Source: Bradyrhizobium macuxiense (GTDB lineage: Bacteria; Pseudomonadota; Alphaproteobacteria; Rhizobiales; Xanthobacteraceae). Taken from it: a stretch of DNA of 64,000 bases. The notes below the pieces were generated by a model. That model saw nothing but the letters and a program-made list of their open reading frames with translations. It was not told the origin of the DNA and ran no database searches. The stretch lies in the NCBI RefSeq assembly GCF_007993935.1, contig NZ_VITY01000004.1, positions 186,001 through 250,000 on the forward strand, written 5' to 3'. Every line of letters starts with the position of its first letter. The first letter of the stretch is position 1. A program made the position numbers and the translations under genes. Positions 1 to 9,893 of this stretch are shown here, piece by piece.

Positions 1-797
1 GAGAACTCCATCCGCGGTCGCTCCAGCAGCAGCACCGCGTGATGGGAGAGGTCGCCGAGGAAGGCGAACGACTTGCCGCCGGAGCTCACCATGAAGATGG
101 TGTGGCCCACGGTGTGGCCGGGCGCTGCGATCGCCGTCACGCCGGGCAGGAATTCCTGGCCGTCCTTGAAGAACACGATGCGGTCGCGAACCGGCAGCAG
201 GTTCTTGCGGGCGTGCACGACAAAGTCCTTCAGCGGACTGCCCATCTTGCCTTCGTCGGTCCAGAAATCGAGATCGCTCTGCGCGATGTAGTATTGCGCA
301 TTCGGGAACAGCGGCTTGTCGTCGGCGCCGACGATGCCGCCGATGTGATCGATGTGCGCGTGCGACAGCACGACGGCGTCGATGTCCTCCGGCTTGATGC
401 CGGCTTCCTGCATGCTCTTCTGCTGCCGGCCGGTGGTCGGACCGAACGCCTTCGACGTGCCCATGCCGGTATCGAACAGGATCAACTTGTCGCCGGTGTT
501 GACGATCGGCGAATTCTGCTCGAGCACGACATTGTCGGGCGAGAGGAAGTTGTCGGAGAGCATCTTCTTCACTTCTTCCTTCGGCACGCCGGTGAAGGTG
601 CCGGAGGGATCGCCGAGCGGAAGCGGACCGTCGGAGACGACGGTGACTTCGGCATCGCCGAGCACGAAGCGGTGCCAATAGGGAGTCTGCGTGCCGAGTT
701 TCGGCGCGCGCGCTTGCGCAGTGCCGCCGAGGAGTGTGCTGGCGCCGAGACCGGCACCGAGCGCGAGCAAGGATCGTCGTGAGACATTGAGCGTCAT
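1..797 (-). CDS. MBL-fold metallo-hydrolase, Tat-exported (C-terminus beyond window)
   Basis: Reading from ATG 797 downwards gives an uninterrupted frame that leaves the window at base 1, so the C-terminus is missing. The first residues (MTLNVSRRSLLALGAG) carry a twin-arginine motif followed by an alanine/glycine-rich hydrophobic stretch ending near AQARA, so export by Tat to the periplasm is likely. A metal-binding motif SHAHIDH lies near 341-367, with later AAPGHTVGH, as in zinc metallo-beta-lactamase-fold hydrolases. A purine-rich ribosome site (GGAGG) precedes the start. The substrate cannot be told; homologues include lactonases and uncharacterised hydrolases. Family call firm, function open. 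Confidence 0.85.
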   Translation of the reverse strand, partial: MTLNVSRRSLLALGAGLGASTLLGGTAQARAPKLGTQTPYWHRFVLGDAEVTVVSDGPLPLGDPSGTFTGVPKEEVKKMLSDNFLSPDNVVLEQNSPIVNTGDKLILFDTGMGTSKAFGPTTGRQQKSMQEAGIKPEDIDAVVLSHAHIDHIGGIVGADDKPLFPNAQYYIAQSDLDFWTDEGKMGSPLKDFVVHARKNLLPVRDRIVFFKDGQEFLPGVTAIAAPGHTVGHTIFMVSSGGKSFAFLGDLSHHAVLLLERPRMEF

Positions 798-986
798 AAC
801 GTCTTCCTCCACAATTTTTATGAGTTTGTCGCGTTGTTGCCCGCGTTGGCCCGCCGCTTGACCTGACGCAGGCAAGAAGATGCTGCCCTCGCCCGCGCAA
901 GCTGGCAAGAAGAATAAGGCGAACGCAGGCACGGCCAGGCGCTGGCTAAATTTCAGCCAGCCTGTGCAACGCACAAGGGAGGAGGA

Positions 987-1934
987 TTATTTCGCGGCGC
1001 GCTTCTTCTCGATGGTATCCCAGATCTTGGCCGCGACGTCGGGGCCGTTGAGCCGCGCAATGGCGCGGATGCCGGTCGGCGATGTGACGTTGATCTCGGT
1101 CAGATTGCCGTCGATCACATCGAGGCCGACGAACAGCAGGCCGAGTTCGCGCAGCGCGGGCCCGACGGTGGCGCAGATTTCGCGCTCGCGATCCGAAAGC
1201 TCGGTCGCCTTGGCCGCGCCGCCGCGCACCATGTTGGAGCGCAGATCGTCCGCCGCCGGCACGCGGTTGACGGCGCCGGCGAATTCGCCGTCGACCAGGA
1301 TGATGCGCTTGTCGCCATGCTTCACCTCGGGAAGGAAGCGCTGGATCACCCAGGGCTCCTTGAAGGTGACCGAGAACATGTCGAACAGCGAGCCGAAATT
1401 CATATCCTGCGGCATCACACGAAACACCGCGGCGCCGCCATGGCCGTGCAACGGTTTCATGACGACGGCGCCGTGCTGGTCGCGGAATGCGTTGATCTCG
1501 TCGAGGTCGCGCGAGATCAGGGTCGGCGGCATCAGCTGCGGGAAATTCATCACGAACAGCTTTTCCGGCGCGTTGCGCACGCTGGCCGGATCGTTGACGA
1601 CCAGGGTCTTCGGATGGATGCGCTCGAGCAAATGGGTCGAGGTGATGTAGGCGAGGTCGAACGGCGGGTCCTGCCGCAGCAGCACCACATCGAAGCCGTT
1701 GAGGGCCTCGCGCTTCGCTTCGCCGAGCGTGAAGTGATCGCCGACCTCGTCGCGCACGGTGAGCGGCTGCAGCGGCGCCACCAGCTCCTCGCCGCGCAGC
1801 GACAGTTTGTCGGGCGTGTAGTAGGAAATGCCGTGGCCGCGCTTCTGGGCTTCGAGCAGCAGCGCAAAGGTCGAATCGCCGCGGATGTTGATGCGCGCGA
1901 TGGGATCCATCTGGACGGCGATCTTCAATTTCAT
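987..1934 (-). CDS. gshB: Glutathione synthetase
   Basis: 315 residues, the usual GshB length. It joins gamma-glutamylcysteine and glycine with ATP in the second step of cytosolic glutathione synthesis. The protein opens [12 protein letters not shown] and shows the family's early block [17 protein letters not shown], the ATP-grasp segment [15 protein letters not shown], and the C-terminal EINVTSPTG that binds Mg-ATP. It lies downstream of rsmI and yraN on the same strand, 30 bp from yraN, so it may be co-transcribed with them. No oddities seen. Confidence 0.97.
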   Translation of the reverse strand: MKLKIAVQMDPIARINIRGDSTFALLLEAQKRGHGISYYTPDKLSLRGEELVAPLQPLTVRDEVGDHFTLGEAKREALNGFDVVLLRQDPPFDLAYITSTHLLERIHPKTLVVNDPASVRNAPEKLFVMNFPQLMPPTLISRDLDEINAFRDQHGAVVMKPLHGHGGAAVFRVMPQDMNFGSLFDMFSVTFKEPWVIQRFLPEVKHGDKRIILVDGEFAGAVNRVPAADDLRSNMVRGGAAKATELSDREREICATVGPALRELGLLFVGLDVIDGNLTEINVTSPTGIRAIARLNGPDVAAKIWDTIEKKRAAK

Positions 1935-1964
1935 AGGCGTATCCCGAGAGGTCTGAGGGTAACT

Positions 1965-2363
1965 TTAAGGGCTTGCGTCGAATGCCGCTAACAGATGGCG
2001 CGGCAGGCTCCTCGGCGCAATCAGCACGGCGTCGAATCTAAGGTCAAATTCGGCATGTTCGGGATGCGCCATCAGCCAGGCCTGGGCGGCATTGACGATG
2101 CGCTGCTGCTGGCGCGGGGTCACCGCATAGGCGGCCTCGTCGAGGCTGGCCCGGGCCTTGACCTCGACGAAGGCGACGAGGTTGCGCCGCCGCGCCACCA
2201 GGTCGATCTCGCCATAGGGGGTGCGGAAGCGTTTCGCCAGGATGCGATAGCCCTTGGCAATCAGGAGCGCCGCGGCGCGGCTTTCGGCCGACAAGCCGGT
2301 GCGGAATGCGGCGACGCGTTCGGGCGAGGCGCTGTCAGTCTTCGCGCTGTCAGTCTTGGCCAT
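1965..2363 (-). CDS. yraN: YraN/UPF0102 family nuclease-like protein
   Basis: 132 residues from ATG 2363. A longer reading from 2465 exists, but its first 34 residues are basic shadow sequence inside rsmI and were not used. The core has the restriction-endonuclease-like arrangement GEIDLVARR then VAFVEVKAR (D, ExK), typical of the YraN family, whose cellular role is still unclear. The start overlaps the rsmI stop by 14 bases, which implies translational coupling. The rsmI/yraN/lpoA-type neighbourhood is conserved from E. coli to alphaproteobacteria. The N-terminus carries a short repeat [10 protein letters not shown]. Confidence 0.88.
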   Translation of the reverse strand: MAKTDSAKTDSASPERVAAFRTGLSAESRAAALLIAKGYRILAKRFRTPYGEIDLVARRRNLVAFVEVKARASLDEAAYAVTPRQQQRIVNAAQAWLMAHPEHAEFDLRFDAVLIAPRSLPRHLLAAFDASP

Positions 2364-3303
2364 CGCCGTCCCCGATGGTTTTGGCAAGCTCGAGCGCGCG
2401 GGCGTAGACCTCGCGGCGCGGCCGGCCCGACAGCTCGACCGCATGCGCCACCGCATCCTTGACACTGCCGCGGGTGAGCTGCGCGCGCAGCAGGTCGTCG
2501 AGCGCGTGCTGGTCCATCACCCCGGCATCGTCGGCCGGCGGGCCAATGACGAGCACGAACTCGCCGCGCGTTTCCAGCGCGTCCGCGCCCGCCGCAAGCT
2601 CGGCGACCGGCGCGCGCTTGACCTCCTCGTGCAGCTTGGTCAGCTCGCGGCAGATCGCAGCATGGCGATCGCCCATGATCGCGTCGAGATCGCGCAGCGT
2701 GTCCTGCACCCGATTGCCGGATTCGAACATCACGAGCGTCGCATCGATCCGGGCGAGTTCACTAAGCCGTGCGCGGCGCGCGTGCTCCTTGGCGGGCAGA
2801 AATCCCTCGAAGAAAAACCGGTCGGTCGGCAGCGCCGCCACCGACAGCGCCGTCAGCACCGACGACGGTCCGGGCACCGCGATGACGGCATGCCCGGCGG
2901 CGCAGACCTCGCGCACCAGCTTGAAGCCGGGGTCGGAGATCAGCGGGGTGCCGGCATCGGAAACCAGTGCGATCGCAGCGCCCTGCGCCAGCCGTTCAAG
3001 GATCTTGGGCCGGGCCTGGGTGGCATTATGCTCGTGGTAAAGCGCGAGCTCGGCGGTGATCGCGTAACGCTCGGTCAGCCGGCGCGTAATCCTGGTGTCC
3101 TCGCAGGCGATGACGTCGACACCGGCCAGCGTCTCCAGCGCGCGCAGGGTGATGTCGGCGAGGTTGCCGATCGGGGTCGCGACCAGATGCAGCCCGGGCC
3201 TGGCCTTCGGCGCGGCCAGCTGCTGGCCGCCGAGCGAAAAGCTTCTGGCCGCAGCGCCTGTCGTGGCATCGGAATGGTGGAGGGAACTGGCTTTTGCGCG
3301 CAT
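2350..3303 (-). CDS. rsmI: 16S rRNA 2'-O-methyltransferase RsmI
   Basis: 317 residues, slightly long for the family because of about 35 extra N-terminal residues before the conserved [16 protein letters not shown]. RsmI methylates the ribose of C1402 in 16S rRNA using SAM. Seen in sequence: [28 protein letters not shown] and [15 protein letters not shown], the tetrapyrrole-methylase-fold signature blocks. No good ribosome site precedes ATG 3303, so a slightly later start is possible. Divergent from the LpoA-like gene across about 220 bp that must hold both promoters. Confidence 0.95.
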   Translation of the reverse strand: MRAKASSLHHSDATTGAAARSFSLGGQQLAAPKARPGLHLVATPIGNLADITLRALETLAGVDVIACEDTRITRRLTERYAITAELALYHEHNATQARPKILERLAQGAAIALVSDAGTPLISDPGFKLVREVCAAGHAVIAVPGPSSVLTALSVAALPTDRFFFEGFLPAKEHARRARLSELARIDATLVMFESGNRVQDTLRDLDAIMGDRHAAICRELTKLHEEVKRAPVAELAAGADALETRGEFVLVIGPPADDAGVMDQHALDDLLRAQLTRGSVKDAVAHAVELSGRPRREVYARALELAKTIGDGDGQD

Positions 3304-3522
3304 AATGCCAATCTAGAGGGATGGCAGCACTTGCGCCACATCCGGAAACCGCGATGACGGTAGGCGGTTGCTGAGGGAAACGGGAGCCGCGGCAAGGGCG
3401 CCGCGGGGCCATAATCCTTTTGTTTTAGTTAACTATTCGCCGACAATATGCCCAAATCCACCCGCCTCATCTGAGGTCGATGGAGTCCTGGCCGATCCTG
3501 GTCGGCCAAGAGAAGAGAGACG

Positions 3523-4725
3523 ATGGAAGGCCCGCATCACCGCAACTCCCAGCCGTCGGGCGCGACCCGGCGGACGGCGCTCGGCCTGCTCGTGGGCGCG
3601 CCGTTGCTCGCGGCCTGTTCCGGTATCCAGCAGAGCTTGAGCCAGTTTTCCAGCAACCCGGAAGGTGGTCCCGCCGGCCCGCAGCAGCAGCCGCAGGCGG
3701 TCGGTACCGGGCAGGTCAAAATCGGATTGATCCTGCCGCTGTCGGCGTCCGGCAATGCCGGGCTCGCCGCGCAGTCGATGCGCAACGCCGCCGAAATGGC
3801 GCTCGCGGAATTCCAGAACCCGAACATCCAGCTTCTGATCAAGGACGACGGCGGCAGCCCGCAGGGCGCATCGCAGGGTGCCCAGCAGGCACTGTCCGAA
3901 GGCGCCGAGATCATCCTGGGACCGCTGTTCGCCGGCTCGGTGCCGGCAGTCGCGCAACTGACGCGGCCGCGCGGAACCTCGGTGATCGCGTTCTCCACCG
4001 ATTCGAGCGTCGCCGGGCACGGCGTCTATCTGCTGAGCTTCCTGCCGGAGTCCGACATCAACCGGATCGTCGATTATTCTTCCGGCATCGGAAAACGCTC
4101 GTTCGCCGCGATGGTGCCCGACAACGCCTATGGCAACGTGGTCGAGGCCGCGTTCAAGCAGGCAGTCGGCCGCAAGAACGGCCGCGTCGTCGCATTCGAG
4201 AAATATGGCGCCGATCGCGCCACGCCGGCGCGGACCGTGGCCCAGGCGCTCGGCCAGGCCGACGCGCTGCTGATCGCCGACGACGGCGATTCGGTGGTCG
4301 CGACCGCCGATGCGCTGACCGCGGCGGGCGCCAATCTGCGCAACATCCAGCTGCTCGGCACCGGGCTGTGGGACAATCCGCGGGTGTTCGCGAGCCCGGT
4401 TTTGCAGGGCGGCCTCTACGCCGCGCCCGATCCGTCCGGCTTCCGCAGCTTCGCCGGCCGCTATCGCACCAAATTCGGCGGCGAGCCGGTGCGCACCGCA
4501 ACGCTTGCCTATGATGCCGTGGCATTGATGGCGGCGCTGGCGCGCACCCAGGGGGCGCAGCGCTTCGCGCCGGAGACGCTGACCAATCCGTCCGGCTTTG
4601 CCGGCATCGACGGCCTGTTCCGCTTTCGCTCCGACGGCACCAATGAGCGTGGCCTTGCGGTCATGAAGGTGGCATCCGGCGGCAGCACGCCGGTTGCGGG
4701 TTCGCCGAAGAGCTTTGGGGCTTAA
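3523..4725 (+). CDS. LpoA/LppC-like penicillin-binding protein activator (lipoprotein)
   Basis: 400 residues. The N-terminus has two arginines, a hydrophobic stretch and a lipobox LLAAC with Cys32, so it should be a lipoprotein. The rest is a type-1 periplasmic-binding fold (VKIGLILPLSASGNAG, ILGPLFAGSVPAVAQL, AAMVPDNAYGN) as in branched-chain amino-acid-binding proteins and in the C-terminal half of E. coli LpoA. In E. coli lpoA also sits divergent from rsmI and beside yraN, and that context supports the LpoA-type call over an ABC transporter subunit (no permease genes nearby). LpoA in E. coli activates PBP1A; that role here is inferred. Confidence 0.8.
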   Translation: MEGPHHRNSQPSGATRRTALGLLVGAPLLAACSGIQQSLSQFSSNPEGGPAGPQQQPQAVGTGQVKIGLILPLSASGNAGLAAQSMRNAAEMALAEFQNPNIQLLIKDDGGSPQGASQGAQQALSEGAEIILGPLFAGSVPAVAQLTRPRGTSVIAFSTDSSVAGHGVYLLSFLPESDINRIVDYSSGIGKRSFAAMVPDNAYGNVVEAAFKQAVGRKNGRVVAFEKYGADRATPARTVAQALGQADALLIADDGDSVVATADALTAAGANLRNIQLLGTGLWDNPRVFASPVLQGGLYAAPDPSGFRSFAGRYRTKFGGEPVRTATLAYDAVALMAALARTQGAQRFAPETLTNPSGFAGIDGLFRFRSDGTNERGLAVMKVASGGSTPVAGSPKSFGA

Positions 4726-4801
4726 TTTTCGTCAGGCGGTCGAGCTGCCTTGTCGAGCGCCGGCACCCGCCAGCTGCTTTGCATGGGGTTGTTTTCGATA
4801 T

Positions 4802-5959
4802 TTAGGCGGCGAGATCCGCGACGACGGCGTCGAGCACCGGGAAGCCTGACTTGGTCACGCGCAGCCGTCCGTCGGCATCGACGGCGATCGCGCCCTCCTC
4901 GCGCAGCATCGCGATCCGGTGCGGATCGAGCTTTCGGCCGGAGAGCTGCGCATAACGCTTGGGGTCGATGCCCTCGGCGAGCCGCAGCCCCATCAGCAGG
5001 AATTCGTCGGCGCGTTCTTCGCTGTTGAGGCTGTCATCGGTGACGACGCCATGCCCGCGCTCCTCGACATTCAGCAGCCACGCCTCGGGGCGCCGCTCGG
5101 TCGCGGTCGCGTGCCTGATGCCATCGATGTCGAGCCTTCCATGCGCGCCGGGACCGATGCCGGCATATTCCTCGCCGCGCCAGTAGACCAGATTGTGCTT
5201 GCACTCGGCGCCAGCGCGGGCGTGGTTGGAGATCTCGTAGGCCGGCAAGCCCTCGCGGGCGCAGACCTCCTGGGTCACGTCATAGAGCGCGCGCGAGGTC
5301 GCTTCATCCGGGGTCTGCAATTTGCCGGCGGCATGCAGCCCGAAGAACGGCGTGCCTTCCTCGATCGTGAGCTGATAGAGCGACAGATGCTCGGCCGCTT
5401 CCGAGATCGCCTGCTTCAATTCATCGGCCCACATCCGCGGCGTCTGGTCGGGCCGCGCATAGATCAGATCGAACGAGTAACGGTCGAACGCGGAGCGCGC
5501 GATCGCCACCGCGTCGAGCGCCTCGCGCGCGGTGTGCAGCCGGCCCAATGCCTTCAGCGAAGCATCATCCAGCGCCTGCACGCCGAGCGAGACGCGATTG
5601 ACGCCGGCTGTGCGATAGCCGCGAAAGCGCGTCGCCTCGACGCTGGTCGGATTGGCCTCGAGCGTGACCTCGACGTCGCGCGCCACCCGCCAATGCTTGC
5701 CGATCGCATCGAGCACGGCGCCGACGGTCTGCGGCTGCATCAGCGACGGCGTGCCGCCGCCGAGGAAGATCGAAGTGACCTCGCGTCCCGGCACCCGGGC
5801 GGCCGTGGTCTCGATCTCGCGGGCGAAGGCACGCACGAAGCGGGCCTCGTCGACCGGCGCATGGCGCACGTGGCTGTTGAAATCGCAATACGGGCATTTC
5901 GACAGGCAGAACGGCCAGTGCACGTAGACGCCGAAAGCTTCTCGTTCAGCGTGGCTCAA
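4802..5959 (-). CDS. hemW: Radical SAM protein HemW (heme chaperone, HemN-like)
   Basis: 385 residues. The N-terminal FCLSKCPYC supplies the CxxxCxxC cluster (C18, C22, C25) that binds the SAM-coordinated 4Fe-4S, followed by [11 protein letters not shown] and [11 protein letters not shown]. It has the HemW length and the C-terminal HemN domain ([10 protein letters not shown]). It lacks the longer N-terminal region of true oxygen-independent coproporphyrinogen oxidase HemN. HemW is thought to hand heme to membrane cytochromes. It is last in the rph-rdgB-hemW operon and its start overlaps the rdgB stop by 14 bases. It converges with the LpoA-like gene. Confidence 0.93.
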   Translation of the reverse strand: MSHAEREAFGVYVHWPFCLSKCPYCDFNSHVRHAPVDEARFVRAFAREIETTAARVPGREVTSIFLGGGTPSLMQPQTVGAVLDAIGKHWRVARDVEVTLEANPTSVEATRFRGYRTAGVNRVSLGVQALDDASLKALGRLHTAREALDAVAIARSAFDRYSFDLIYARPDQTPRMWADELKQAISEAAEHLSLYQLTIEEGTPFFGLHAAGKLQTPDEATSRALYDVTQEVCAREGLPAYEISNHARAGAECKHNLVYWRGEEYAGIGPGAHGRLDIDGIRHATATERRPEAWLLNVEERGHGVVTDDSLNSEERADEFLLMGLRLAEGIDPKRYAQLSGRKLDPHRIAMLREEGAIAVDADGRLRVTKSGFPVLDAVVADLAA

Positions 5960-6587
5960 GGCAGATCTCCGCGAGCTTCACGAAGGCACGGGCGCGATGC
6001 GACAGGCCGAGTCCGAGCGGCGGCAGGCCGTGCTTCTCGATGCTGCTCATCTCGCCAAAGGTCCGCGTATAGCCGTCGGGCAGGAAAGCCGGATCATAGC
6101 CGAATCCGGCGGTGCCGCGCGGCGGCCAGACCAGGGTTCCATCGACCCGGGCCTCGACCTCTTCGAGGTGATGGTCGGGCCAGGCCACGCACAGCGCGGA
6201 GACGAAATGCGCCTTGCGCTGCTCCGGCGCGGTGGCGCCGCGCTCCTGCAGCAGCCGCTCGATCCGCGTCATCGCCGCCATGAAGTCCTTGCCCTCGCCG
6301 GCCCAGCGCGCCGAGTAGATGCCCGGCGCCCCATCGAGCGCGTCGACCACGAGGCCGGAATCGTCGGCGAAAGCCGGCAGTCCGGTCGCCTTTGCCGCCG
6401 CGATCGCCTTGATCGCCGCATTGGTGCGAAAGCTGTCGCCGGTCTCCTCGGGCTCGGCCAGATCGAGCTCGCCGGCCGACACCGCCTCCACGCCATGCGG
6501 CGCCAGCAGTTCCCGCATCTCGGCCAGCTTGCCGGGATTATGGGTGGCGATGACGAGCCTTCCGGTGATTCGGCGATGCATGACCAA
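5946..6587 (-). CDS. rdgB: XTP/dITP pyrophosphatase (non-canonical purine NTPase)
   Basis: 213 residues. It removes inosine and xanthosine triphosphates from the nucleotide pool. Motifs: [16 protein letters not shown] at the N-terminus (substrate binding), [16 protein letters not shown] (catalytic Asp and Mg site), [10 protein letters not shown] and the C-terminal LSHRARA, all hallmarks of the Ham1/RdgB family. A second Met two codons in (MHRR) is an equally plausible start. It starts 5 bp after rph ends and overlaps hemW, a common alphaproteobacterial operon. Confidence 0.95.
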   Translation of the reverse strand: MVMHRRITGRLVIATHNPGKLAEMRELLAPHGVEAVSAGELDLAEPEETGDSFRTNAAIKAIAAAKATGLPAFADDSGLVVDALDGAPGIYSARWAGEGKDFMAAMTRIERLLQERGATAPEQRKAHFVSALCVAWPDHHLEEVEARVDGTLVWPPRGTAGFGYDPAFLPDGYTRTFGEMSSIEKHGLPPLGLGLSHRARAFVKLAEICLEPR

Positions 6588-6592
6588 TCAGA

Positions 6593-7306
6593 CTACGCGA
6601 CCGCGATCTTTTGCAAGTCGACCAGACGCGCGACACCTTTGCGCGCCAGCGCCATCAGGGCCAGGAATTCGTCCTGCGAGAACGGCGTCTTCTCGGCGGT
6701 GCCCTGCACCTCGATGATGCGGCCGTCGCCGGTCATGACGAAATTGGCGTCGGTGTCGGCCTCGGAATCCTCGGCATAGTCGAGATCGAGCACCGGCGTG
6801 CCCTGGTAGATGCCGCAGGAGATCGCCGCCACATTGTCGCGCAATACGTTGGTCTTCAGCATGTTGCGGGTCTTCATCCAGTTGATGCAGTCGGCCAGCG
6901 CCACCCAGGCACCGGTGATCGAGGCGGTGCGGGTGCCGCCATCGGCCTGGATGACGTCGCAATCGACCGTGATCTGGCGCTCGCCGAGCGCTTCGAGATC
7001 GACGGCGGCGCGCAGCGAGCGGCCGATCAGCCGCTGGATCTCGACCGTGCGGCCGCCCTGCTTGCCGGCGGAGGCCTCGCGGCGGGTGCGTTCCAGGGTG
7101 GCGCGCGGCAGCATGCCGTATTCGGCGGTGACCCAGCCGCGGCCCTGGCCCTTCAGCCACGGCGGCAACCGCTCTTCCAGCGTCGCGGTCACCAGCACAT
7201 GGGTGTCGCCGAACTTCACCATGCAGGAACCCTCGGCGTATTTGACGACGCCGCGTTCCAGCGACACGGGGCGCAGTTCATCGGGCGCACGGCGGCTTGG
7301 CCGCAT
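6593..7306 (-). CDS. rph: Ribonuclease PH
   Basis: 237 residues starting [14 protein letters not shown] at ATG 7306, directly behind a strong GGAGG site. The open frame extends 55 codons further upstream but that part does not look like coding sequence. RNase PH is a phosphate-dependent 3'-5' exoribonuclease that trims tRNA 3' ends. Conserved blocks: [56 protein letters not shown], and [20 protein letters not shown]. First gene of the rph-rdgB-hemW operon, divergent from hrcA; this divergent arrangement is conserved in alphaproteobacteria. Confidence 0.97.
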   Translation of the reverse strand: MRPSRRAPDELRPVSLERGVVKYAEGSCMVKFGDTHVLVTATLEERLPPWLKGQGRGWVTAEYGMLPRATLERTRREASAGKQGGRTVEIQRLIGRSLRAAVDLEALGERQITVDCDVIQADGGTRTASITGAWVALADCINWMKTRNMLKTNVLRDNVAAISCGIYQGTPVLDLDYAEDSEADTDANFVMTGDGRIIEVQGTAEKTPFSQDEFLALMALARKGVARLVDLQKIAVA

Positions 7307-7500
7307 GAAATCCTCCAAAAATCCGACAGATATGGCTGGGCGTGCTTGTAGGAGGGGCAGGGGGCAGCGGCAAGGGTCTTGGCGAGGGTTTTGGCGAGGG
7401 TTTTCGGCCCCGGTACCGCCCGGTATCAAGGGGGTGAATGCATGCTTGTCACCGGCCCTCCGGATCGACAAATTAGGCAGTAATTGTGAGGGACTGGAGT

Positions 7501-8589
7501 GTGACTCACCACGATCCGATCGGCCTGATTGCCCCGCATGCCGGGCTCGCCCAGCTCAACGAGCGCTCGCGCGACATTTTTCGTCAAATCGTCGAAAGCT
7601 ATCTCGCGACCGGCGAGCCGGTCGGCTCGCGCAACATCTCGCGGCTGATCGCATTACCGCTGTCGCCGGCCTCGGTCCGCAATGTGATGTCGGATCTCGA
7701 GCAGCTCGGCCTGATCTACGCGCCGCACACCTCGGCCGGCCGGCTGCCGACCGAGCTCGGCCTGCGTTTCTTCGTCGACGCCCTGATGCAGGTCGGCGAC
7801 CTCACCGAGGCCGAACGTCAGTCGATCCAGACCCAGCTTGCGGCCGTCGGGCGTGCGCAATCCGTCGAGGCGGCGCTTGGTGAAGCGTTGACGCGGCTGT
7901 CGGGGCTGACCCGCGCTGCGGCTGTCGTGCTGACGCAGAAATCGAATGCGCGGCTGAAGCACATCGAATTCGTGCGGCTGGAGCCGGAGAAGGCGCTGGT
8001 CGTGCTGGTCGGTGAAGACGGCCAGGTCGAAAACCGGGTGCTGGCGCTGCCGCCCGGCGTTCCGTCCTCGGCCCTGACCGAAGCGACCAATTTCCTCAAT
8101 GCGCGGATCCGCGGCCGGACGCTGGCCGAAGCACGGCTCGAGCTCGAGACGGCGTTGACGCAAAATCGCGCCGAGCTCGACCAGCTCACACAGAAGGTCG
8201 TCGCGGCCGGCATCGCGAGTTGGTCCGGCGGTGAGAACGAGGACCGCCAGCTGATCGTGCGCGGTCACGCCAATCTGCTCGAGGATCTGCATGCGCTCGA
8301 CGATCTCGAGCGGATCAAGTCGCTGTTCGACGACCTCGAGACCAAGCGCGGCGTGATCGACCTGCTCGGCCGCGCCGAGCGCGGCGAGGGCGTGCGGATC
8401 TTCATCGGCTCGGAGAACAAGCTGTTCTCGCTGTCGGGTTCCTCGACCATCATCGCGCCCTACGGCGACGCCCAGGGCCGGATCGTCGGCGTGCTCGGCG
8501 TGATCGGGCCGACGCGGCTGAACTACGCGCGGGTGATCCCGACCGTCGATTACGCCGCGCGCATCGTCAGCAAGATGCTGGGCGGCTGA
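7501..8589 (+). CDS. hrcA: Heat-inducible transcription repressor HrcA
   Basis: 362 residues from GTG 7501 ([10 protein letters not shown] after initiation), behind the purine run GAGGG; another GTG at 7486 in the same frame would add five residues. HrcA represses groESL and similar operons by binding CIRCE and is refolded by GroEL. Visible: winged-helix N-terminus ([42 protein letters not shown]), a GAF-like middle and the C-terminal [18 protein letters not shown]. No CIRCE inverted repeat lies in front of hrcA itself. grpE follows about 165 bp downstream with its own likely promoter. Confidence 0.96.
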   Translation: MTHHDPIGLIAPHAGLAQLNERSRDIFRQIVESYLATGEPVGSRNISRLIALPLSPASVRNVMSDLEQLGLIYAPHTSAGRLPTELGLRFFVDALMQVGDLTEAERQSIQTQLAAVGRAQSVEAALGEALTRLSGLTRAAAVVLTQKSNARLKHIEFVRLEPEKALVVLVGEDGQVENRVLALPPGVPSSALTEATNFLNARIRGRTLAEARLELETALTQNRAELDQLTQKVVAAGIASWSGGENEDRQLIVRGHANLLEDLHALDDLERIKSLFDDLETKRGVIDLLGRAERGEGVRIFIGSENKLFSLSGSSTIIAPYGDAQGRIVGVLGVIGPTRLNYARVIPTVDYAARIVSKMLGG

Positions 8590-8669
8590 CCGAGCCGGAT
8601 TTCGCTTTCATTTGATGGGTTTCGTTCACCCCGACCGGAGATCCCTATGCCCAAAACCGGTATGTTGCG

Positions 8670-8698
8670 CTTGATTTTCGCCGCCTAAAGCACGATAT
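8670..8698 (+). promoter_or_regulatory. Candidate RpoH (sigma-32) promoter of grpE
   Basis: CTTGATT at 8670-8676 and CACGATAT at 8691-8698, separated by 14 bases, fit the sigma-32 consensus CTTGAAA-N11-16-CCCCATNT (six of seven fixed -10 positions apart from the C run). It sits 56 bases before the grpE start, where a heat-shock promoter would be expected. Found by eye only. Confidence 0.5.
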
Positions 8699-8754
8699 CC
8701 CGGGCAGCCAATCCCCAAGATTTGAACCGACGCGAGTTTTCGAGAAGGCAAGCC

Positions 8755-9360
8755 ATGACCGATCCGAACCGGGCCAATGACAACACCGAGAATTCGGCGC
8801 CGACGGGTGAGCCCGTGGTCTCGAAGCCCTACATCATGCCTGACGATCCCGAGGTGGGATCGGCCGAGGCGCTGACCAAGGAACTCGCGGAGGCGAAGGA
8901 CCGCACGCTGCGCACGCTGGCCGAGATGGAGAACCTCCGCCAGCGCACCCGCCGCGAGGTCGCCGACGCCAAGACCTATGGCATCACCGGCTTCGCCCGC
9001 GACGTGCTCGATATCGCCGACAATCTGCAGCGCGCGCTCGACGCCGTGCCGGCCGAGACCAAGGAAGCCGCCGATCCCGGCCTGAAGGCGCTGATCGAAG
9101 GCGTCGAGCTGACCGAGCGGTCGTTGCTCAACGCGCTGGAGAAGAACGGCGTCAAGAAGTTCGATCCGATCGGCGAGAAGTTCGATCCGAACTTCCAGCA
9201 GGCGATGTTCGAGGTGCCTGACGCGTCGGTGCCGTCGGGCACGGTGGTGCAGGTGGTGCAGGCCGGCTACATGATCGGCGAGCGCATCCTGCGTCCGGCG
9301 CTGGTCGGTGTCTCCAAGGGCGGCGCCAAGGCTGCGCCGAGCGCCGACATCACGGTCTGA
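8755..9360 (+). CDS. grpE: Nucleotide exchange factor GrpE
   Basis: 201 residues from ATG 8755 ([13 protein letters not shown]); an in-frame ATG at 8722 would add eleven residues that do not resemble the family. GrpE dimers release ADP from DnaK. The protein has a long charged helix ([20 protein letters not shown], coiled coil) and a C-terminal beta domain with the signature [14 protein letters not shown] and [20 protein letters not shown]. An alphaproteobacterial-type extended N-terminus is present. Neighbour of hrcA and about 3.7 kb from dnaKJ. Confidence 0.96.
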   Translation: MTDPNRANDNTENSAPTGEPVVSKPYIMPDDPEVGSAEALTKELAEAKDRTLRTLAEMENLRQRTRREVADAKTYGITGFARDVLDIADNLQRALDAVPAETKEAADPGLKALIEGVELTERSLLNALEKNGVKKFDPIGEKFDPNFQQAMFEVPDASVPSGTVVQVVQAGYMIGERILRPALVGVSKGGAKAAPSADITV

Positions 9361-9400
9361 TCCGTCCAAGCTGCGAATGGGTAGGCGCGCTGTCGTGGTT

Positions 9401-9826
9401 TCACGGCAGCGGCTTCTCATGCGCTTTCGGCCAATAGGTGCCGAAACTCCAGAGGTTTCCTTCCGGGTCCCGGCAGGCGAAATCGCGGCTGCCGTATTCG
9501 GTGTCGCGCAGTTCCATTTCGATCTTGGCACCCGCAGCCGTCGCCTTCGCATGCAGGGCGTCGGGATCGTCGACGGCGATGTAGATCGAATCGGTGCGGC
9601 GGCCGCTGAGGTCGCCGACCAGCCTGCCATAGGCATCGTCGCGAGCCTGGCCCAGCATCAGCAGCGAGGAACCATAGGCAAGCTCGGCATGGTGGATCAC
9701 GCCGTCGTTGCGATAGACGACATGCTCGGTGAATCCGATCACTCTCGTCAGCCAGCCGATCATCGCCTCGGCGTCCTTGCAGCGCAGGGTCGGGTAGATG
9801 CGGGGCGGTTCGATATCGTGCGTCAT
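9401..9826 (-). CDS. VOC-superfamily (glyoxalase-like) protein
   Basis: 141 residues from ATG 9826 (MTHDIEPPRIYPTLR); the 28 codons upstream are not credible coding sequence. It is a single vicinal-oxygen-chelate domain: RCKDAEAMIGWLTRVIGFTEHVVY, then HHAELAYGSSLLML, IYIAVDDPDALHAKATAAGA and the C-terminal RDFACRDPEGNLWSFGTYW. This PhnB/YdcJ-like type is found beside AraC regulators and its substrate is unknown. It lies 67 bp downstream of the split AraC gene on the same strand and is probably its regulatory partner. Confidence 0.85.
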   Translation of the reverse strand: MTHDIEPPRIYPTLRCKDAEAMIGWLTRVIGFTEHVVYRNDGVIHHAELAYGSSLLMLGQARDDAYGRLVGDLSGRRTDSIYIAVDDPDALHAKATAAGAKIEMELRDTEYGSRDFACRDPEGNLWSFGTYWPKAHEKPLP

Positions 9827-9893
9827 GGTGGTGGCCTCCTTGGCTGATGGCGCCACTCTGCACGAGACGATCCGGCTTCGGCTTGAAGGTTTG

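Noticed and set aside
6593..7471. Longer RNase PH beginning at 7471
   Set aside because: The extra 55 residues are not family-like, and the ATG at 7306 has a strong GGAGG site.
7307..7500. A CIRCE operator in front of hrcA
   Set aside because: No TTAGCACTC-type inverted repeat is present in the divergent gap; only a short tandem TTGGCGAGGGT was seen.
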